Origin: Bosea vaviloviae
GTDB taxonomy: Bacteria; Pseudomonadota; Alphaproteobacteria; Rhizobiales; Beijerinckiaceae
Direction: 5' to 3'
Assembly (NCBI RefSeq): GCF_001741865.1
Contig: NZ_CP017147.1
Location: forward strand, 3,773,001-3,837,000
DNA length: 64,000 nucleotides
Shown: piece after piece, positions 8,990-16,831 of the stretch
How the letters are laid out: the number at the start of each line of letters is the position of its first letter
How positions within the stretch are numbered: the stretch's first letter is position 1
Translations under genes and position numbers: made by a program
Notes under the pieces: generated by a model
Seen by the model: only the letters and a program-made list of their open reading frames with translations
Database searches by the model: none
What the model was told of the DNA's origin: nothing

Positions 8990-10134
8990 CCAAGCCTGCC
9001 TTTGCCGATCTCCTGAATGTCGAGGATGCGCGCCGGGCAGCCAAGCGCCGCCTGCCGCATGGCCTGTTCGAATATATCGACCGCGGCAGCGAGGACGAGC
9101 TCTCGATCTCCGGCAACCGGCAGCAGCTCGATGCGATCCGGCTTGCTCCCTCGGTGCTGGTCGACGTCTCGCAGCGTTCGGCCAAGGCGGAGATCCTCGG
9201 CCATTCGCAGCCGCTTCCGCTGGTGATTGCGCCCACCGCCATGGCGGGGCTGGTCTGGCGTGATGGCGAGATCGCGCTCGCCAAGGCGGCGGCGCGCGCC
9301 GGCATCCCTTTCTGCGTCTCGACCCAGTCGATCACCTCGGTTGAGCGCATCGCGGCGGAATCGGGCGCTAAGCTCTGGTTCCAGCTCTATGTCTGGAAGA
9401 ACCGCCAGCGCACGCTGGCGCTCATCGACCGCGCCTGGGCGGCCGGGGTGGAAACGCTGGTGCTGACGGTCGACACCGCCGTCGGGCCCAACCGCGAGTA
9501 TAATCTGCGCAACGGCTTCGGCATCCCGCTCAAGGCCTCGGTGCGCGCCGGCATCGACCTGATGCTGCATCCGCGCTGGACGGCCTCGGTGATGCTGCGT
9601 TCGCTGATCGCCTCGGGCGTGCCGACCTATGCGCATTATCCCGACGAGTTCCGCACCAGGCTCGGGAGGAGCTCGCTCTCCGACGAGCTGAGCCTCGCCA
9701 CCGATGTGACCTGGGAGGATGTCCGCCTGCTGCGCCAGCGCTGGAAGGGCAAGCTCATCCTCAAGGGTATCTTGCGCGTCGACGATGCGCTGACCGCGCT
9801 CTCCCATGGTGTCGATGCGATCGTGGTCTCGAACCATGGTGCGCGTAATCTCGACTGCGCGCCCGGCCCGACCGAGGTCCTGCCCGCCATCGTCGCGGCG
9901 ATCGGGGGCCGCATGGAGATCCTGGCCGATAGCGGCGTGCGCCGCGGCGCCGATATCGCCCGCTTCCTGGCGCTGGGTGCAAGCGGCGTCCTGATCGGCC
10001 GCGCGACGCTCTACGGCGTCGCGATCGGGGGCGCGGATGGGGCAGGGCGCGTCCTCGATCTCCTGAGCTATGAACTCAATGTGACGATGGGCATGCTCGG
10101 CGCGCGTAATCTGGCCGATCTGCGCCGCTGCTGA
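8986..10134 (+). CDS. FMN-dependent alpha-hydroxy-acid dehydrogenase/oxidase (LldD/glycolate oxidase family)
   Basis: 382 residues. The start ATGA overlaps the previous stop. It follows the flavocytochrome b2/LldD fold: the FMN-binding segment LVIAPTAMAGL, the catalytic-histidine motif SNHGARNLD (usual form SNHGGRQLD) and the phosphate-binding end LADSGVRRGADIARFLALGA followed by IGRA. It oxidises an L-2-hydroxyacid to the 2-oxoacid. The operon therefore encodes two unrelated hydroxyacid dehydrogenases, this FMN enzyme and the FAD enzyme at 2759. Substrate is unknown. Confidence 0.88.
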   Translation: MTKPAFADLLNVEDARRAAKRRLPHGLFEYIDRGSEDELSISGNRQQLDAIRLAPSVLVDVSQRSAKAEILGHSQPLPLVIAPTAMAGLVWRDGEIALAKAAARAGIPFCVSTQSITSVERIAAESGAKLWFQLYVWKNRQRTLALIDRAWAAGVETLVLTVDTAVGPNREYNLRNGFGIPLKASVRAGIDLMLHPRWTASVMLRSLIASGVPTYAHYPDEFRTRLGRSSLSDELSLATDVTWEDVRLLRQRWKGKLILKGILRVDDALTALSHGVDAIVVSNHGARNLDCAPGPTEVLPAIVAAIGGRMEILADSGVRRGADIARFLALGASGVLIGRATLYGVAIGGADGAGRVLDLLSYELNVTMGMLGARNLADLRRC

Positions 10135-10239
10135 ACCTGCTGCCGACGCGTGCCGCAACGATCCCTGCACGGACCATCATTGCATACAAGACGGGGGCTT
10201 CCCGAGGCGCTAGGAACACACCATAGCGCGAGGAAAACT

Positions 10240-11166
10240 ATGATCTTTCTGTACAAGTCCGAGGCGGTGCGCGGCAATCACTGGAAGGCCGTCTTCGAGG
10301 AGCGCGAGCCCGACCTGCCGTTCCGGATCTGGCCGGATGTCGGCGATCCCGCGCTGGTCAAATACATGGCGGTCTGGCTGCCGCCCGACGACATCGCGAC
10401 CGGTTACCCCAATCTCGAGGTGCTGTTCTCGGTCGGCGCGGGCGTCGACCAGTTGAATCTCGATTTGGTGCCGCCCAACGTCAAGGTGGTCAGGATGCTC
10501 GACCCGAGCGTGCCGCAGATCATGGCCGAGTTCGTCACGACCGCGGTGCTGTCCCTGCATTGCGATGTCCTGACCCATATGGACCAGCAGCAGCGCGGGC
10601 TCTGGAATCCTTTGCTGCCCGAGATGGCGGGGAGCAGGCGGGTGGGCGTGCTCGGGCTTGGCCAGCTGGGCAGCCTGGCGTGCAAGAAGCTGGCTTATGC
10701 CGGCTTCAAGGTCGCCGGCTGGAGCCGGTCGCGGCATGAGATCGAAGGCATCGAGACCTTCTCCGGGGAGGGCGAGTTCGATGCCTTCCTCGGCCGCACC
10801 GATATCCTGGTCTGCCTCCTGCCATTGACGGCGGAGACCCAGGGCATCCTGAACGGCGAGCTCTTTGCCAAGCTGCCGCGCGGCGCCATGCTGGTGAATG
10901 TCGGGCGCGGCGGCCATCTCGATCAGGACGCCTTGCTGGCGGCGCTGGACAGCGGGCAGATTTCCGGCGCGGTGCTCGACGTCACCGATCCCGAGCCGCT
11001 GCCGCCCGATCACCCGATGTGGACGCATCCGCGCATCCTGCTGACGCCGCATATCGCGAGCTCGGCGCAGCCGGGGACCTCCGTGGAGGTCATCCTCAGG
11101 AATCTCGATTTGCTGAGGGCCGGCAAGGAGCCGATCGGCCTGATCGATCGCCAGCGCGGCTATTAG
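10240..11166 (+). CDS. Glyoxylate/hydroxypyruvate reductase A-type 2-hydroxyacid dehydrogenase
   Basis: 308 residues from ATG 10240; GAGGA lies about five bases upstream, and the in-frame extension to 10150 has no such site. NAD(P)-binding motif GVLGLGQLG is near residue 140, the conserved NVGRGGHLD near 220 and the catalytic histidine in LLTPHIAS near 268. This matches GhrA-type enzymes that reduce glyoxylate or hydroxypyruvate. A 105-base spacer separates it from the FMN dehydrogenase gene, so it may have its own promoter while still belonging to the same island. Confidence 0.85.
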   Translation: MIFLYKSEAVRGNHWKAVFEEREPDLPFRIWPDVGDPALVKYMAVWLPPDDIATGYPNLEVLFSVGAGVDQLNLDLVPPNVKVVRMLDPSVPQIMAEFVTTAVLSLHCDVLTHMDQQQRGLWNPLLPEMAGSRRVGVLGLGQLGSLACKKLAYAGFKVAGWSRSRHEIEGIETFSGEGEFDAFLGRTDILVCLLPLTAETQGILNGELFAKLPRGAMLVNVGRGGHLDQDALLAALDSGQISGAVLDVTDPEPLPPDHPMWTHPRILLTPHIASSAQPGTSVEVILRNLDLLRAGKEPIGLIDRQRGY

Positions 11167-11186
11167 GGCGTGCTGGTTATGCTCTG

Positions 11187-11352
11187 AAACACACCGTCAT
11201 TCCGGGCGCAGCCCTTGGGTCCGATCTTCGATCGGCCCAAGGATAAACTCCGCGGAGGCCCGGGATTCCATAGGCGTCATGGTCGGGCTTGACCCGACCA
11301 TCTCGTAAACCAGAGCACTCTGGTCAGGAGATTCTCGGGTCAAGCCCGAGAA
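11187..11352. repeat. Intergenic palindromic repeat cluster
   Basis: A series of inverted repeats follows the GhrA-like gene: CCTTGGG..CCCAAGG near 11213, ATGGTCGGG-CTTGA-CCCGACCAT at 11279-11301, CCAGAG-CA-CTCTGG near 11310, and TTCTCGGG-TCAAG-CCCGAGAA at 11332-11352. The opening AAACACACCGTCATTCCGGG closely resembles the start of the cloverleaf repeat at 55904, so both belong to one dispersed family. The location between convergent genes also allows a terminator role. Confidence 0.65.
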
Positions 11353-11389
11353 AGACGGCCTATGATGGTTCTGTGGCCAGCCACCCAGC

Positions 11390-11977
11390 CTAGTGGCTTC
11401 GCGAAGCCAATGTCGCGTTGAGGTCGCTCGTCGCCTGCAAGGCGCGGCGACGCACCAGCAACTGGTCGAGAAGCCGCAGGCCCTCGGGCCAGCCGCCATG
11501 GCCGCTGGCGACGTTGATATGGCCCGCATCGCCGGCATCGACGAAGGCAGCCTCCCACATATTGGCGATCACATGGGCGCGGTCCTGCGCCATATAGGGG
11601 TCGGTTCGGCTGGCGACGACGATCGCCGGGAAGCTGAAGGGCTCGTCGGGCAGCGGCCCGAACGAGGCGATGCCGCGAATGCGCGAAATCCGCAATTCCG
11701 GATCGGCGGGGGCGACCAGAAGCGCACCGCCGATCGCCAGTTCCGGATGGCGCGCGGCGAGATGGGCGATCAGGGTCGCGCCGAGGCTGTGGCCGACGAG
11801 GATCGCACCCGGGCGCCGCGCGACATGGCTGCGAAGCGCCGCGATCCATTCGTCGAGATCGGGCGCGTCCCAGTCGCGCTGCTGGACACGCTCGACATGG
11901 TCGAGCTCGGTTTCCCAGCGGCTTTGCCAGTGTGCGGGCTCCGAATTGTAGAGGCCGGGCACGATGAGGACTGTCAT
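11390..11977 (-). CDS. RBBP9/YdeN family serine hydrolase (alpha/beta hydrolase)
   Basis: 195 residues, the size of the short RBBP9/YdeN hydrolases. The nucleophile is Ser64 in VGHSLGA, with candidate Asp126 (SRTDPYM) and His153 (DAGHINVASG), followed by the family hallmark GHGGWPEG. It is a probable cytosolic esterase or peptidase-like hydrolase; the substrate is unknown. It is monocistronic and convergent with the GhrA-like gene, with a repeat cluster between them. Confidence 0.87.
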   Translation of the reverse strand: MTVLIVPGLYNSEPAHWQSRWETELDHVERVQQRDWDAPDLDEWIAALRSHVARRPGAILVGHSLGATLIAHLAARHPELAIGGALLVAPADPELRISRIRGIASFGPLPDEPFSFPAIVVASRTDPYMAQDRAHVIANMWEAAFVDAGDAGHINVASGHGGWPEGLRLLDQLLVRRRALQATSDLNATLASRSH

Positions 11978-12007
11978 GACGGTTGTTCCCTAGGCCTAGA
12001 GCCGGAT

Positions 12008-12121
12008 GATTTCAGATCGGATCACCAAGTGATCCGATCTGAAATCTGAATCCGTCTCTCATCAAAGAGTTGGAGCAGGATGCGAAAAAGCGGGAACCGG
12101 TTTTTCGCATCCTGCTCCAAC
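12008..12121. repeat. Double-hairpin intergenic repeat
   Basis: Two strong perfect hairpins lie side by side. The first has 18-bp arms (12008-12025 with 12029-12046) around a 3-base loop. The second has 21-bp arms (12069-12089 with 12101-12121) around an 11-base loop, with the core GAGCAGGATGCGAAAAA. The second resembles the mobile palindromes (RIME-like) that occur in many copies in Hyphomicrobiales genomes. It lies between the hydrolase start and the monooxygenase stop, so it may also act as a bidirectional terminator. Confidence 0.75.
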
Positions 12122-12273
12122 GATCATCGGGGGCGGGGCATGACGGGTCAACGAAACGTGTTGGCAAATTCCGATGGGTTGGTGGGACACCAAGCGCGCC
12201 GAAGGCGCGCTTGGGAGAAGCCTGTTCCGATCGCGGCGGCAGGGGAGGAAACTGCCTAGAATCGAGGCGGCCC

Positions 12274-13662
12274 TCACTCGGCAGCGGCGGGCCAGCTCCG
12301 GCGGAACTGGGCCGCGCGGTGACGGTCGGGCAGACGCGGCGCCCCAAACAGCTTCTGCCGCAGCGGCCCCTCCTCATAGGCGGTCTTGTAGAGCCCCCGG
12401 TTCTGCAACTCCGGAACCACGAGGTCGACGAAGGCCTCGACACTTTCGGGCGTGACGGTGCGGGTCAGGTTGAAGCCGTCGACATCGGCCTCCTCGACCC
12501 AGGCGGCGAGCTGGTCTGCGACCTGGGACGGGCTGCCGACGATCGGCTGGTTGCGGCTGCCGAGCTTCATCTGCTCGCGCAGCGCGCGCACCGTCCAGAC
12601 CTTGTCCGGGCTGCGCTTGGTGATCGCCTCCAGCGCCGAGTTGTTGGCGTCGTTCTTGACGAAGCTGATCGGCTCGTCGGGGTCGTAAGCCGCGAAATCC
12701 AGCCCGACCGAGGCCGAGAAATGGGCGAGCCCGCCCTCTGCGCTGGCATGCTCGCGATATTCGGCGAAGAGATCCTGTGCCTCGGCTTCGGTCGGGGCGA
12801 CGATCACGGTCACGCCGACGAAGGCCTTGACGTCGTCGGGCCTGCGCCCGGCTGCCACGGCCTTGCGGCGGATATCCTCGACCACCGAGCGGGTGATCGC
12901 CCGGCTCGGGCCGTTGACGAAGACGCATTCGGCATGCTCGCCAGCAAAGCGCCGGCCGCGGTCGGAGGAGCCGGCCTGATAGAGCAGGGGCGTGCGCTGC
13001 GGCGAGGGCTCGCTAAGATGGATGCCGTCGACCTGATAATGCGGACCGCGATGGCTGATGCGGTGGACCTTGGACGGATTGGTGAAGATCCGGCGCTCGC
13101 GGTCACGCAGCACCGCGTCATCCTCCCAGCTTCCTTCCCAGAGCTTGTAGACCACCTCCATGAACTCGTCGGCGACGTCGTAGCGCCCGTCATGGTTCTG
13201 GAGCTTGTCCTGGCCGAGGCCACGGGCGGCGCTGTCGAGATAGCCGGTGACGATGTTCCAGCCGATCCGGCCCTTGGTCAGGTGGTCGAGCGTCGAGAAG
13301 CGCCGCGCGAACAGATAGGGCTGCTCATAGGTCAGGTTGACGGTGATGCCGAAGCCGAGATGCTCCGTCACCGCCGCCATGATCGGGGCGAGCAGGATCG
13401 GGTCGTTGAGCGGTGTCTGCGCCCCGGTGATCAGCGCCGTCTCCGGGCCGCCCTTATAGACGTCGTAGAGGCCGATGATGTCGGCGATGAAGAGCCCGTC
13501 GAACAGGCCGCGCTCCAGCGTGCGCGCCAGATGCTGCCAATAGGCGATGTCGGTGTAGTCCGCCGAGCGGTCGCGCGGATGCGTCCACATGCCATGCGAA
13601 ATATGCCCGACGCAGTTCATGTCGAAGGCGTTGAGCCGGATCTGCTTGCGGGCCTGGCTCAT
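12274..13662 (-). CDS. LLM-class FMNH2-dependent monooxygenase (NtaA/DszA/SnaA family)
   Basis: 462 residues. It shows the family pattern: LNAFDMNCVGHISHGMW at the N-terminus, FADGLFIAD-like substitution FDGLFIADIIGLYD, the KGRIGWNIVTGYLDSAA loop, and SPQRTPLLYQAGSSDRGR. Relatives cleave C-S or C-N bonds with reduced flavin from a separate reductase, for example dibenzothiophene sulfone, nitrilotriacetate or alkylsulfone oxidation. It overlaps the stop of the DszC-like gene by four bases and is last in a minus-strand operon with a peptide-type ABC importer. No flavin reductase gene is visible nearby. Confidence 0.87.
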   Translation of the reverse strand: MSQARKQIRLNAFDMNCVGHISHGMWTHPRDRSADYTDIAYWQHLARTLERGLFDGLFIADIIGLYDVYKGGPETALITGAQTPLNDPILLAPIMAAVTEHLGFGITVNLTYEQPYLFARRFSTLDHLTKGRIGWNIVTGYLDSAARGLGQDKLQNHDGRYDVADEFMEVVYKLWEGSWEDDAVLRDRERRIFTNPSKVHRISHRGPHYQVDGIHLSEPSPQRTPLLYQAGSSDRGRRFAGEHAECVFVNGPSRAITRSVVEDIRRKAVAAGRRPDDVKAFVGVTVIVAPTEAEAQDLFAEYREHASAEGGLAHFSASVGLDFAAYDPDEPISFVKNDANNSALEAITKRSPDKVWTVRALREQMKLGSRNQPIVGSPSQVADQLAAWVEEADVDGFNLTRTVTPESVEAFVDLVVPELQNRGLYKTAYEEGPLRQKLFGAPRLPDRHRAAQFRRSWPAAAE

Positions 13663-14938
13663 TCGGCGGCTTCCTTGATGGGGTGCTCGGCGATGCCGAC
13701 GCTCCAGACGCGGTCGGGCAGCTTTCCGTTGACGAGATAGTCGCCGACGATGCGGGCACGGTAGACGAGCGGGTTGTGCGAGAGGATGGTGCGGGCATTG
13801 CGCCAGTGCCGGTCGAGCGCGGTCTCGTGGCGCACCGCCGAAGCGCCCAGCGCATCGAACAATCGCGAGGCTGAGCGGAGCACGATGTCGCCGATCGCGA
13901 TCTGCGCCTGGTTGACCTCGATCTCCAGCGCCTGCGCGGCAGTGACCGCCGCTTCGCGATCGGCCCCCGCTGTTGCGACCTGCGCGGCGGCGAAGCCCGG
14001 CGCGGTCGCCAGAACCAGCGCCTCGGCGGCATAGGCGGCGGCACCGAGCTCGCCGATGACCTGCTTCAATTGCGGATCATCCTTGGCGAGGTCGCTATTG
14101 CCATGGCTGTAGACGCGCGTCCGGGCGCGCAGCTGGGCTGCTGTGTCGGTGACGATCGCGCGGGCGATGCCGGCAAGCGTCGCGAGCAGCACGACCTGGT
14201 AGATCGCGGTGAGATAGGGCGCGCGCTCCTCGCGTGTCCTGATCGCATGCGGCTCGACCGGGACATTGGCGAAGACGCCGGTGCCGGTGCCCGTCAACTT
14301 CTGGCCGAAGCCGTCCCAATCGTCGCTGATCGTGATGCCGGGATGGTGGCGCGCGGTCAGCGCCGAGACATGGGCCTCGTCGCTGCGGCGGGCCGAGACG
14401 TCGATCCAGTCGGCGAAGATGCTGCCGGTGGTGTAGAATTTCGTGCCGTTCAGCAGCCACTGCCCGTCGACCTGCTGGAGGCTGGTCGAGCGCTTGTCCA
14501 GAATGGCGCCATCGGGCTCGGTCGAGGCATTGCCGATGATGTCGCCCTTGCCGAAGCGTGTGAGCCAGATCGCGCGCGACTGCGGATCGGCGTCGCTCAG
14601 CCTGTCCTCGACGATGGCGATATGGCCGCGGAACAGATGCGCGACATTGGAATCGGCGGCGGCGAGCTCGATCAGCAGGCGCAGGAAACCGGCATGGTTG
14701 AGCCCATAGCCGCCGAATTCTACGGGTACGCGCAGTGCGCCGAAACGCTGCTGCTTCAGCCAGCCGACCTCCTCGAAGGGAGGCGGCGCTCATGCTCGCG
14801 CGCGACGGCGCCTTCGGCGATCCGGGCGAAGATCGGCCGAAACAGCGCGGCCGCCGTCTCGAAGTCGCCAACGCTGCTTTTGTCTGGCTTCGCGGCTTTG
14901 CCCGGGTTTGCGGAAACAAGGGTCAAGGGTTCGGTCAT
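13659..14938 (-). pseudogene. DszC/SfnB-like acyl-CoA dehydrogenase-family monooxygenase, broken by a 1-base frameshift
   Basis: The first 48 or so codons from ATG 14938 (MTEPLTLVSANPGK..AREHERRLP) run into a different frame at about 14778-14782. After a one-base correction in the C run (GGG on the plus strand), the protein continues PFEEVGWLKQQRFG and LTRFGKGDIIGNASTEPDG through to the stop at 13659, giving about 426 residues. This matches FMN-dependent acyl-CoA-dehydrogenase-like monooxygenases used in organosulfur oxidation (DszC, SfnB). All downstream family motifs are intact, so the break is recent or a sequencing error in the homopolymer. It sits between the importer and the DszA-like gene. 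Confidence 0.8.
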
Positions 14939-14995
14939 CGGATGTCCTTCGCGGTGTTGCGAAACGTGGGCGGGCTCAGGCTGTGCGGCAGGCCG

Positions 14996-15832
14996 TCACC
15001 GCCTGAGCCTCGGGTTGAGAGCCTGGTTCAGGGCGTCGCCGAGCAGGTTCAGGGCGAGCACGGTGACCATGATCGCGAGGCCGGGAATGGCGGTCTGGTA
15101 CCAGGCCGTGCGCAAGGCATCGCGGCCGGCGCCGATCATCGTGCCCCAGCTGACATGGTTGGGGTCGCCGAGGCCGAGGAAGGACAGGCCCGCCTCCGAG
15201 AGGATCGCGGTCGCGACCAGGATCGAGGCCGCCACGATGACCGGCGTCATCGCGTTCGGGATGATGTGAACCACCAGGATACGCCAGTCCCGCATGCCCA
15301 TGGCGACCAGCGCCTGGACGAAATCGCGGTCGCGCAGCGTCATCACCTCGGCTCGCGTCAGGCGGGCGATGCCGGGCCAGGCCGTGACGCCGAGCGCCAG
15401 GATGATCGTGAAGATCGATGGGTTGAGCACCGCGACCAGCACGATCGCCAGCAGGAAGGCCGGCATCGTCTGGAAGAGCTCGGTCACCCGCATCACGACA
15501 TCGTCGATCCAGCCGCCGTAATAGCCGGCGATGGCGCCAAGCGAGACGCCGATGCCAAGCGCGATGGCGGCGGCGATCGCTCCCACCATCAGCGAGACGG
15601 AGGCGCCGTGGAACAGCCCGGCCGCGATATCGCGCCCCATCAGGTCGGTGCCGAGCGGATAGTCGGGGTCGGTTGCCGGCCAGGTGAAGGGGGCGGCGAC
15701 CATGTCGAAGGGGTCGCCGGGGAAGAGCAGCGGCGCCGTCACGGCGGCCGCCAGCACGCCGATGACGACCAGGCTGCCCGCGATGCCGGCAGGCGAGGAG
15801 AGCAGCGTGCGCAGGATCGAGGGCCGGCTCAT
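14996..15832 (-). CDS. Peptide/nickel-type ABC transporter permease (DppC family)
   Basis: 278 residues from ATG 15832. The longer in-frame extension would overlap the DppB gene and is not coding in this frame. Six membrane segments are expected, starting with AGIAGSLVVIGVLAAAVTA. HPLGTDxxGRD-type motif appears as YPLGTDLMGRDIAA, and the EAA loop as FVQALVAMGMRDWRILVVHI. It forms a heterodimeric pore with the DppB-like product, whose stop codon it overlaps by four bases. Confidence 0.9.
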   Translation of the reverse strand: MSRPSILRTLLSSPAGIAGSLVVIGVLAAAVTAPLLFPGDPFDMVAAPFTWPATDPDYPLGTDLMGRDIAAGLFHGASVSLMVGAIAAAIALGIGVSLGAIAGYYGGWIDDVVMRVTELFQTMPAFLLAIVLVAVLNPSIFTIILALGVTAWPGIARLTRAEVMTLRDRDFVQALVAMGMRDWRILVVHIIPNAMTPVIVAASILVATAILSEAGLSFLGLGDPNHVSWGTMIGAGRDALRTAWYQTAIPGLAIMVTVLALNLLGDALNQALNPRLRR

Positions 15833-16809
15833 GCGCTCACCGCGATGCGCGGGTCGAGCCAGGCATAGAGCAGGTCGACCGTCAGGTTGACGGCCACCAC
15901 GACGAAGGAGCTGAGCAGCATGATCGAGAGCAGCAGGTTGAGGTCGCGATTGCTGACCGCCTCGAAGGCGAGCCGGCCCATGCCAGGCCAGGCGAACACC
16001 GTCTCGACGACAACTGAGCCGCCGAGCAGGGAGCCGGCCTGGAGGCCGACCATGGTGACGAGCGGCAGGAGCGCGTTGCGGAAGCCGTGCCGAAGCGCGA
16101 TGCGCCCTTCGCTCAGGCCCTTGGCGCGGGCCGTGCGGATATAGTCCTGGCTCATCGCCTCGATCATCGAGGCGCGGGTCATGCGGGCATAGATCGCGAC
16201 GAAGAACAGCGCCAGGGTCGTCGCGGGCAAAACGAGATGGCGCAGCCGGTCGCCCCAGAGGACGAGCCCCCGCAGCGGAACCTGCGTCACCTCCTGGAAG
16301 CCGCCTGTCGGCAGCCATTGCAGGTGGACGCCGAAGAGCACGACCAGCATCAGCCCGACCCAGAAGAGCGGAGCCGAATAGGCGATCGTCGACAGGACCG
16401 AGACCAGGCTGTCGACGATCCCTCCAGGCCGGCGCGAAGCCAGGAGGCCAAGCGCCGTGCCGATCACGACGGCGAGGACAAGGCTCGTCAGCGCCAGCAG
16501 CAGCGTGCCGCCCAGGCGCTCGGTGATCAGGGTCGCGACCGGCACGCCGTAGCGATGGGAGAAGCCGAAATCGAGCGTCAGGACGTTCTTGAGATAGACG
16601 CCGAGCTGGGTCAGCACCGGCAGGTCGAGCCCGAAGGCCTTGCGCAGTTCGGCGACATAGCCGGCATCGGCCGCGGCGCCGCCCTGTTCGCTCGCCAGCA
16701 CGTCAGCGAGATCGCCGGGCGCAAGCTGGAGCAGGAAGAAATTGAAGGCGATGATCCCGAGGATCAGCGGCACTGCCAGCAGCAGCCGCCGTGTGAGGTA
16801 GGGCAACAT
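15829..16809 (-). CDS. Peptide/nickel-type ABC transporter permease (DppB family)
   Basis: 326 residues. The first membrane segment is residues 8-30 (LLLAVPLILGIIAFNFFLLQ) followed by the PGDLADVL motif typical of DppB. The EAA-type loop is YIRTARAKGLSEGRIALRHG, and FAWPGMGRLAFEAV is also conserved. It lies 22 bases downstream of the binding-protein gene and overlaps the DppC gene. No ATPase genes for this importer are present in the window, so it must share DppD/DppF-type ATPases encoded elsewhere or have lost them. Confidence 0.9.
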   Translation of the reverse strand: MLPYLTRRLLLAVPLILGIIAFNFFLLQLAPGDLADVLASEQGGAAADAGYVAELRKAFGLDLPVLTQLGVYLKNVLTLDFGFSHRYGVPVATLITERLGGTLLLALTSLVLAVVIGTALGLLASRRPGGIVDSLVSVLSTIAYSAPLFWVGLMLVVLFGVHLQWLPTGGFQEVTQVPLRGLVLWGDRLRHLVLPATTLALFFVAIYARMTRASMIEAMSQDYIRTARAKGLSEGRIALRHGFRNALLPLVTMVGLQAGSLLGGSVVVETVFAWPGMGRLAFEAVSNRDLNLLLSIMLLSSFVVVAVNLTVDLLYAWLDPRIAVSA

Positions 16810-16831
16810 GCGTGGGTTCCTGAGGGTTCGC

